NCBI RefSeq assembly: GCF_024139115.2
Contig: NC_085139.1
Location: forward strand, 17,269,284 to 17,333,283
DNA length: 64,000 nucleotides
Direction of reading: 5' to 3'
DNA from: Armigeres subalbatus
Lineage: Eukaryota > Arthropoda > Insecta > Diptera > Culicidae
Below are positions 58,201 to 64,000 of this stretch, one piece after another (position 1 is the first letter of the stretch; each line of letters begins with the position of its first letter). Position numbers and translations under genes: made by a program. The notes below the pieces were generated by a model. The model was not told where the DNA came from, searched no databases, and saw nothing but the letters and a program-made list of their open reading frames with translations.

Positions 58201-61200
58201 GAAGATCGACTGGCTGTTATAAATGCCGGTTGGCCATTTTTCAACTTATATGATGACCATAATTAGAGGAAATTTGACAGTTCAAGTAGATCAGAAAAAA
58301 ACAAAGGGAATATGGATAGATGTTACGGATTGAGGCATCTAATTGGTCATTTATTACACGTAAGTACAAAATGATGCACTCCGCTATTTATCGTTTGTGT
58401 CGGCTACGTAAATGCACGTTGCCCGATTCCCGTGTCACCGTTAATGAAAAAGTGAAACGATTAAGTAGACTGAGACGGGTCTACGCACCATGTTATATTT
58501 CCTCTATGTTAAGAATCTATACAATTTCCCACCTCGCGATTTCGGAAGTGCATATTTCGATATGTTCATGATTATTGTAGCTGGAAATATGTCAGCATAT
58601 ACATTGTGAGTAAGCACGCAGCTTCATTATATTTCAAGGCTATATTTCCAGCTCTTACTTAAAAGTTGGGCGAATCTATTTTTGTTTTTTTTTCAATTCA
58701 AAGTTTGCGTATTATGAGGCTTTTTATGTAGCAATTATAAAAGCCAATCAATCTCAGGTTAAGCCAATTGGTTCGAAGGTAACTTTCATAGCTACAAAAC
58801 TATTTTAAGAATTATTTCATAGTGACAAATAAAACAAACATTAAGAAGCTTTACTGCTGTTTCCCAGATGGGCTTAATCAAGGCATGGATTGCCCTAATA
58901 AAACCGTGTTTCAAGTTTTTACTATCCAGAATTTATTATCTGCTTCAAGGTTTTGACAACAGCTAGAAGATCAATACTAATTTATGCGGATTGAATGCTT
59001 TTTCTAAACTGAAGAGCATATACTGACTACATAAACATAAACATAAACTGACTATTGCCGCAATAAAACCACAATAAAAACTTCGAATGCCAAAGAGTTG
59101 TGAGAATGTTATTTGGGTGATAATTTACCCTAAATGATAACAAGCTCAATCATCAAAGTGTTAGATAACCGGATAATAGAATTTGTTATAAATAAGTTAT
59201 CCAACTTTGTTCGGGATATTAATACAGTGTCTCTAAAACTGATTATTGCGCAGATTATTGACATGCTGATCAATCTGTTTGTATGCAAATCACATGTTTG
59301 GTGAGAAATGTGATAAGCAATTGATCTAACCATATTCTGTTCACTTACCTTCAGCTCCTCCGAGCGTTGCCAAATAAACGACCTGTTTGTAATCCAATGG
59401 AACGTACTCTTCATTCGCTTTCGATTGAGACACCTTTCCAGTTCCCTTAACATCCTGTTTCTTCATCATATTCAGATGGTGCGAAACATCCAAAGCCGCT
59501 CGCATCACATCGTAGATAGCGATCCTGTTTCCTCCGGACACATCCGATCCTAGTCCGACTTTCACATTGGCAGCCAACAGTCGCTTGACGTCGCACAACC
59601 CGGAGCCCAGATTGGTATTCGAACAAGGACAGTGCGCAATCGAGGTGCCTCTCTCACTAAGCATACTCAGTTCCTCATCCTCAAGATGCACTCCATGAGC
59701 CATTACGCAGCGTTTCGTAAGAAGATTGGCCTCATCGTACACATCCGAATAGTGCTTGTTCTTCGGGAAGATTTCCTTGACGGTATTTACCTCACCCAAG
59801 TTTTCGGAAATGTGCGACTGGATGTTCAAGTTGTACCGTTCCGCTAGTTCTCCCAGCTTTTTCAGTAACTCCATGTCGCATGTGATTGCAAACCTGGGCG
59901 TGATTATTGGTTTAACTCGATCTACATTTTTCTCCAGAACGTATTCGATGAACTCGATGTTCTCTCGTACGGAATCTTCCGTTCCGGATTCACTGAAATG
60001 GAAACGAATGAATCAGTTGAATACTGCGTTTCTGATGTATCATAAAAGTGTGTGTCTTTGTTGCTGTAATGCTACATTGTCGGTTCGGTTTCTACTCGAA
60101 ACGTATATAAAACTGTTTTATGTTATTTTGTGTTCTAATTTCCAACTAAAAAACCAGCCTGCGTAACGCTATCCAAGTAAAATTATAGACAATTGCGACG
60201 AAAGGGTTAAAAATGTGTGTTCATACTTAATTTGCAATGCCAAATTTCAATTGATAAAAGAATTTATGTGAGGAAAAAACCTGGTCAAACGAAAAGCACT
60301 CCAAGCATTGTATGCATCAGTTGAGTATACAATCTATCTTTGCTTTTCTTACTCTAATCCCCAATGTCCAACAAATTGTTGACTTTTGTCAAGATAAAAT
60401 GCTAAACCTATAGAGATAATTTGTTTATAAATTCAGTAAAATTGAGCAACACTAGGATTGATAATGCGCAAATAAATAAGCAATTCTTGTGGCAATCTCT
60501 CTAGTGATTACAGAACTCTTCAACTTACATGTAATAGTCCGGACACAAACGATTCGACGAGACCTTGCCTACGAAAGCCCGCTGTCCTTGACGCACAATT
60601 TCATCCGTCAGCACCTTGTTACTGTCATTGTAGATGGTGGCGAAGTAGCACGCACAAGTAGTCCCACTTGCGAGCGTATCGCGAACCACCGCGCTGTAAA
60701 CCTGTTGAGCGAACGCAACGTCCTTGTACTGCGACTCCAGCGGGAACGTGTACGACTTGAGCCATCCCAGCAGATCTTTGTCCAGGCCGAGGCCAATGTT
60801 TGGGGCTTGTGGGGCGTGGATGTGGCAATCGATAAAACCCGGCAGCAGGAATTGCGTCTCATTTAAAACGATTTTCTCGTACGAGCCGTTGTCGGCGAGC
60901 GATTCGAAGTTTGATTTGGGCCCCACGGAAACAATCTGCAAAAAAAAATGGAACGAGAACAATCACGTGGTGATAATGATGGTATTTTGGAATCTTGGCA
61001 GCAATGTCAAGCGACCAAAATAGAATACAAAATATAAGCAATAAAAAGATTTGTAAAACTAGAATACATTCTTGAAGTAAATTAAAAACGAATCTTAAAA
61101 GGATTTTCAAATTTATTATGTTACGTTTGATTCATATATTTAGAAAAAAATATGTGATGATTTTCTATTTTATTGTAGGGCGTATACATTTAAGCGTACT

Positions 61201-61411
61201 GTTTTTTAACGTGAAGTGTCTGCGTTATCACCGCGTCTTCTATCTAATTTTCAATTGCCTTGTACAAGTGATAACCTTCTTTCTGTACCCTTTTCATCTC
61301 GTTGTTCATACTTACTATTCCATCCTTTACGGCAATGTATCCATCGGCGATCACCTCCAGCTCATCGAACGATTTGGAATGTACGATTTGTCCGAAGAAC
61401 ACTTTTCCCAT
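46051..61411 (-). CDS. Guanine deaminase, 4 coding exons
   Basis: Joined exons 61411-61316, 60935-60529, 59992-59349 and 46277-46051 give 1374 nt, 457 aa plus stop, the usual length for animal guanine deaminase. The enzyme hydrolyses guanine to xanthine and ammonia in the cytosol, using one zinc ion in an amidohydrolase barrel. Visible ligands and motifs: PGFIDCHIHAPQ (His70, His72), SHISEN (His228), VMAHGVHL (His267) and GLGSDVSGG (Asp318), all intact. All four exons fit in phase (0, 2 and 1 at the three junctions). The last exon (AMAIGEKVGNF, FDALLIDV, FVYVGDDRNI, VFVAGQQVK) is the conserved C-terminal segment and is separated by a 13.1-kb intron. In mosquitoes such an enzyme would feed purine catabolism after a blood meal; that role is inference. 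Confidence 0.95.
46425..46619. mobile_element. TA-flanked MITE with GGGACACGGCAGG termini
   Basis: 195 bp; GGGACACGGCAGGTATTT pairs with AAATACCTGCCGTATCCC, with TA on both sides (46423-46424, 46620-46621). Confidence 0.8.
47455..49830. repeat. 143-bp tandem array with 715-bp higher-order period
   Basis: About 16 units of 143 bp (TGACCCCTTCTTGGTATATG, TCCAGGTAGTCTACGAACTC, GAAGAATAAACAAGTTG). Distinctive variants in five successive units from about 47481 recur 715 bp later from 48196, which is exactly five units. Remnants of the same array continue at 50337-50590, 51106-51257 and 52155-52255. Confidence 0.85.
48692..48980 (+). mobile_element. tRNA-derived SINE (Feilai-type) inside the 143-bp array
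   Basis: Full-length match to the 38072-38362 copy, with B box GGTTCGATTCC and an AAG tail. The array unit breaks at CGAGGTCTTCGG and resumes at ATGACCCC; about 50 bp of the unit between those points is missing and no target duplication is seen. Confidence 0.85.
49830..50336 (+). mobile_element. tRNA-like dispersed element, single copy
   Basis: Aligns with 52011-52154 and with the complement of 51267-51770. At its right end a tRNA-like segment (50266-50336) has an A-box-like TAGCTTAGTAGGG and a T-arm GTGGGATCGAACCCCAC. Too mismatched in the anticodon stem to be called a tRNA gene. Confidence 0.6.
50830..51099. mobile_element. ~270-bp MITE with TTCGATAACTGCA termini
   Basis: GTCGTTCGATAACTGCAA pairs with TTGCAGTTATCGAACGTC; TA flanks (50828-50829, 51100-51101). 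Interior GTTATCAAATGCCGTTCG motifs repeat the terminal sequence. Confidence 0.7.
51267..52154. mobile_element. tRNA-like foldback element with 9-bp target duplication
   Basis: Direct repeat GATGTGAAA at 51258-51266 and 52155-52163 brackets 888 bp. Inside, tRNA-like segments face each other: - strand at about 51343-51414 and + strand at 51940-52011, each with a GTGGGATCAAACCCCAC T-arm; surrounding sequence (GGTACCTGGTGCTGGGAATT, CATCAGTACCCGCTAAGCTG) is inverted too. The unit is thus at least two inverted copies of the 49830-50336 element. Confidence 0.75.
51940..52011 (+). repeat. tRNA-like sequence (not called as a functional tRNA)
   Basis: TCCTTCG and CGAAAGGA can form an acceptor-like stem, TAGC...GCAC a D-arm, GTGGG ATCAAAC CCCAC a good T-arm. 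The anticodon loop CATGCGA lacks U33 and the stem has a mismatch, so a decayed tRNA within a mobile element is the better reading. Confidence 0.55.
52278..52456. mobile_element. Palindromic MITE, relative of 32298-32492
   Basis: CGCACAACTGTCATTTTTGT and ATAAAAATGACAGTTGTGCG pair around the core GCTGCGTCGCAGC; right end GTGGTGTGCCC through CCGTAAGGAGTAACCTTAA. The left outer arm is missing. Confidence 0.7.
52456..53570. repeat. ~130-bp tandem units forming the right arm of the composite
   Basis: Units with CTTGGATGACCATGAACATA, CACAAAGGGCATGTACCA and GGTTACGCGTGTAGAC recur about eight times with variable spacing (130-157 bp). The complement occurs as about two units in the left arm. Confidence 0.75.
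55241..55460. repeat. ACGAAACGAA-rich dispersed repeat, copy 2
   Basis: AAGGGTATGTGATAACACAT through CCGCGGAATTTTTATTG, same order as 42006-42220. The related segment at 56930-57090 (AAATTCCGCGAAATTCCG, ACGATACGAAACGAAATC) is in opposite sense and may be the far end of the same element, which would then span about 55241-57090. Confidence 0.7.
56115..56405. repeat. Inverted repeat pair (~55-bp arms)
   Basis: CAGGCCTCAGTAAAAATTG and AACTGCAATCAACAG at the left pair with CTGTTGATTGCAG and AAATTTTTACTGAGG at the right. Probably a small MITE; target duplication not clear. Confidence 0.6.
57646..57702. repeat. Perfect 28-bp palindrome
   Basis: Arms 57646-57673 and 57675-57702 are exact reverse complements around one unpaired T; the arm contains TTTTGCAGAGACTGAAAG. 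Perfect pairing without a loop is unusual for intron DNA. Confidence 0.9.
59349..59992 (-). CDS. Guanine deaminase coding exon 3
   Basis: The acceptor CCATTTCAG precedes it and a GTAAGT donor follows. Carries KPIITPRFAITC, IQSHISEN, CVMAHGVHLED, SIAHCPCSNTNLGSG and GLGSDVSGGNR, and the YLATLGGAE block that leads into exon 4. Confidence 0.95.
60529..60935 (-). CDS. Guanine deaminase coding exon 2
   Basis: The acceptor TTTTTTTGCAG precedes it and a GTAAGT donor follows. Carries FLLPGFIDCHIHAPQAPNIG, LLGWLKSYTFPLE and SSNRLCPDYY. The intron between exons 2 and 3 is 536 bp with no feature seen. Confidence 0.95.
61316..61411 (-). CDS. Guanine deaminase coding exon 1
   Basis: ATG in the context GGGAAAACATGGGA; 32 codons, MGKVFFGQIVHSKSFDELEV onward, ending phase 0 at KDGI with a GTAAGT donor. 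The 380-bp intron to exon 2 shows nothing else. No in-frame ATG upstream before a stop is needed to fit family length. Confidence 0.9.
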
Positions 61412-62370
61412 GTTTTCCCGTCAATGAAAGAAATTTAATGCACTACGACAGCTGGTTTATGAATGAAATGTGAAGCACTTCCGAACCGCGCCAACGTTCG
61501 AACGCAATTGATTCAATAAAGCTTGTTTTGCTTCACGTTGCCGGCTGCGAATATGTTTATAAGATACGGCCGTATGTGGCATAAAAAATTGCCGGTTCCA
61601 TGCGGTGGTGGTGGTCGTGCGCCATCATCGAAGCTAATACGAATACTTGATAGTTTGGTTTGTTCTCACGTGGTTTTATAAAGCGTAGTGGTGAGCCAGT
61701 GCTTTTTCGTTCATCTAAAATCTTTGATCTACTTCTTTCACAGATGTTGCGCAACATAATTGTTTGACTACATTCTTGAATTAACGAAGCAATAAAATTT
61801 ATTTGAATTTTCTTTGTATTTTATCTTTGAGGGCATACATAAGAATAATGTTAAGCCCAAGTAAGTAACAAAGGTAAATTGTCAGCTTATAAAATTAAAA
61901 AAAACTTTTAAACTCAGTCATACGGATGGAATACAGTCAACGATGAAAGCAAATACGCGACTGCTTAAGGCAATATGCCTAATGCTTTTTTTTGTCTCCT
62001 TCAAGTAGACTACCCGCAGTACATTTTCCGTTTTTTTACTTTTATCCATATTCTGGTTAAGGTTAAGCCCGTGAGCTTTATTTTTTCGTAGATCTAAAAG
62101 CTAGCAAGTAGAGCTGAAAAGCTTCACTCGTTTTGAATATATTATTATACCATCATCGGGGGTGACGCTCTGAAGTTCAGATATTAAAAACTTTTAAAAG
62201 GGTCTTTTATATTTTAGTTTTCTTGCCCTCTATCTATTCTACAAGTATTCTAAAAAGGCATGTCGAGTGAAGAATCCTTGTCAGATCATAAACATATCAT
62301 TTTTGAGTATGAGGATGGACAACAACTCACACAATATATCAAAGATCCCTGAAAAAACTAATTCGGAGCA
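61412..62370. other. Upstream of guanine deaminase, nothing recognised
   Basis: AT-rich sequence expected to contain the promoter. No TATA-like or initiator site could be chosen with confidence; short frames only. Confidence 0.4.
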
Positions 62371-62373
62371 ATA

Positions 62374-63114
62374 GGGAATGAGTGCTAGTAATGGACCCCC
62401 TGAACAAAAACCAAAATTTAACGCTGGAATCAGCGATTTCCTACAAACTTCAATTGGATAAAGTTGTTTCACATATCAGGGTAGTTGTTCCATGCAATTG
62501 TTTTGGCTTGGGATACTAAAATTAAGTTATATTAACTAATTTGTAAAAGTAAATACGTTAGAGGGTCCATTACTAGCACACAAGGGGAGTCCATAATAGG
62601 CAACAGGAACATATGAGAATGGAACATGTAAATCAAAAGGGGGGACCATAATACGTATGTAAACAAACTCTGTGTTGCGTATTATGGTGAGGGTTTTACA
62701 CTACTAAAAATCCACACATATTTATTGGCTACAATCCATACATTTTACTTATGATTTATATCAGCGCACACATAACCATTCTCCGTGCGAACTACTAATA
62801 AAATATATGTCAAAATAAACTTTATGTGTGGTCTTGAATTAGCAATTATTTAATTTATGTGTGGTTTTACATCGATTATATTAGGGTAGAGCTATTGCAA
62901 AAATTATAACGGCGACACATATATCTTATATAGATATTTTTGGCAGTGTAGTAAAAATGAATGTTTTAGCATGTTTTATGTACGAAACGCATTGCTGATA
63001 ACTGTTACTTGTCATCTGGTGCTACAGAATGGCAATATGTCATGAGTCTGACTCTAGCGAAGCGATTGAAGTTAATTTTCGTCCTTAAGGGGTCCATTAC
63101 TAGCACTCACTCCC
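62374..63114. mobile_element. TA-flanked MITE with GGGAATGAGTGC termini, with a nested element
   Basis: 741 bp; GGGAATGAGTGCTAGTAATG pairs with CATTACTAGCACTCACTCCC, TA on both sides (62372-62373, 63115-63116). A third copy of the motif (GGTCCATTACTAGC) lies inside at 62566. At about 62697-62952 a second inverted-repeat element (CACTACTAAAAAT against ATTTTTGGCAGTGTAG) is nested within it. Confidence 0.78.
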
Positions 63115-63139
63115 TATAATTCTAAGTAAGAGGCCGAAA

Positions 63140-63440
63140 AAAAATATGTTTGCATCTAACTTAAACTCCTGGGATGAACTTGAGGAAAGCTCCAATCAGC
63201 CATCTAGGCTAATCCAAAACTCTTTTAATGAAAGTTTACCCCTAAGCTACGCTCTACAAATAGAGACATACCATGGTTGAACAACAAATTACAAAAACTG
63301 CGTAAACGAACCTGAAAACTTTTCAACCAGACTAAGCGAATACAACAGAGGGAACAATACAAACAATCCCCCACCGATTACATCCGACAGTTTAGGAGAT
63401 CCAAAAGAATACACTGGAGGCATATTACGCCATCAATGAC
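63140..63440 (+). pseudogene. Fragment of a non-LTR retrotransposon ORF2
   Basis: A frame around 63265-63440 reads PWLNNKLQKLRKRT, a stop, KLFNQTKRIQQREQYKQ, DYIRQFRRSKRIHW. This W-N-x-x-L/basic/K-R-x-x-W block follows the endonuclease in jockey/R1/LOA-type LINEs. No RT follows. Confidence 0.5.
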
Positions 63441-63711
63441 ATGATGTTTCGTCCAGGGTGGGACGACCCTACGTTGTGTACTTTTTTATGGCGATTCTCC
63501 GGGCGACGAATGAAGGAAACACTGGTTCAGACTGGACTATGAATTTATTGCCTCCGAGAGGCAGCGTGCCTGCTCGGAGGTTACGTAACGAACACTGTAC
63601 AGAACATGATTTCAGAGTCGCCTTTTATAGGCGACTCTTAGTACGGATACAATACAAATTATAATTTGGGGACGTGCGCAAAAACATTCAAATTTAAATC
63701 TAATTAGACTA

Positions 63712-63756
63712 TCTGCGCGCCAAACGATCGCATTGCGATCAGTATTGGCGCGCAGA
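63712..63756. repeat. GC-rich hairpin
   Basis: TCTGCGCGCCAA pairs perfectly with TTGGCGCGCAGA; within the loop GATCGCA pairs with TGCGATC. The surrounding 63440-64000 sequence is otherwise unassigned, with a short CTG run at about 63889-63906. Confidence 0.75.
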
Positions 63757-64000
63757 ATGAAACAATACACAGAACAGAAAACAAATAAAGCAATGCACGC
63801 TGCTCTGTTTGGCGCGTTCCTCTTCGCACTCAGCAGCATTGCACAGCGACGATGACGACGGCGCGAACATACCGTTTTGCTATTACGGTCTGCTGCTGCT
63901 GCTGCTTTTGGTTGGTTTCTATTGGTTCCTACTTTCGATTCAATAATTGAATGTGATGGCACGGCTGATGATGGTTTATCGGGATGGATGGATTGATTCG

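Larger units (their letters stand above)
46278..59348 (-). other. Guanine deaminase intron 3 (13.1 kb)
   Basis: Holds the 6.9-kb composite element and other repeats, listed separately. 53718-55240 and 57100-59348 have no assigned content; a frame at 58320-58571 and a protein-like stretch at 54890-55165 (CPKRVEYLEIRKQASTKII) have no recognised family. 55650-56100 is plain AT-rich sequence. Confidence 0.8.

Noticed and set aside
60489..60866. 125-codon + strand frame opposite guanine deaminase exon 2
   Set aside because: Shadow of the real - strand exon, which carries the zinc-binding motif and correct splice sites.

Overview
The window is animal nuclear DNA, best explained as a culicine mosquito genome (Aedes-like). 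Genes are split by spliceosomal introns of very unequal size (about 60 bp to over 20 kb), and the long introns are packed with non-LTR retrotransposons, tRNA-derived SINEs of the Feilai type, many short inverted-repeat elements and satellite arrays. The species cannot be fixed from sequence alone.

Three protein-coding genes can be rebuilt exon by exon with matching splice phases. (1) LRRC40, + strand, 3095-18719, seven coding exons, 607 aa, with a probable alternative first exon at 4277-4379. (2) A secreted PAN/apple plus zona-pellucida (ZP) domain protein, - strand, 41559-18855, four coding exons, 601 aa, with a 20.8-kb second intron; it ends tail-to-tail 135 bp from LRRC40. (3) Guanine deaminase, - strand, 61411-46051, four coding exons, 457 aa, whose last exon lies 13.1 kb beyond the third. 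The three genes have unrelated roles (LRR scaffold, apical matrix, purine salvage/catabolism) and nothing suggests joint regulation.

Layout: 1-1363 C-free G/T minisatellite; 1364-3094 intergenic; 3095-18719 LRRC40, whose intron 2 holds a decayed LINE with a hAT-like MITE inside it and two TA-flanked MITEs, and whose intron 6 is a 23-bp satellite; 18855-41559 the PAN-ZP gene, whose intron 2 holds a nested foldback/satellite transposon (21570-26712), a second LINE, a 0.8-kb palindrome, SINEs and more satellite-bearing elements; 41560-46050 intergenic, with purine/pyrimidine-strand repeats that split a SINE; 46051-61411 guanine deaminase, whose intron 3 is largely a 6.9-kb TTAA-flanked composite (46836-53713) built from inverted arms, a 143-bp tandem array and tRNA-like foldback insertions; 61412-64000 upstream DNA with a MITE and a LINE fragment.

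No novel gene system was identified. The unusual material is structural: transposons that carry variable numbers of satellite monomers, composites with inverted arms, and several insertions whose empty site or target duplication can be read inside this same window.
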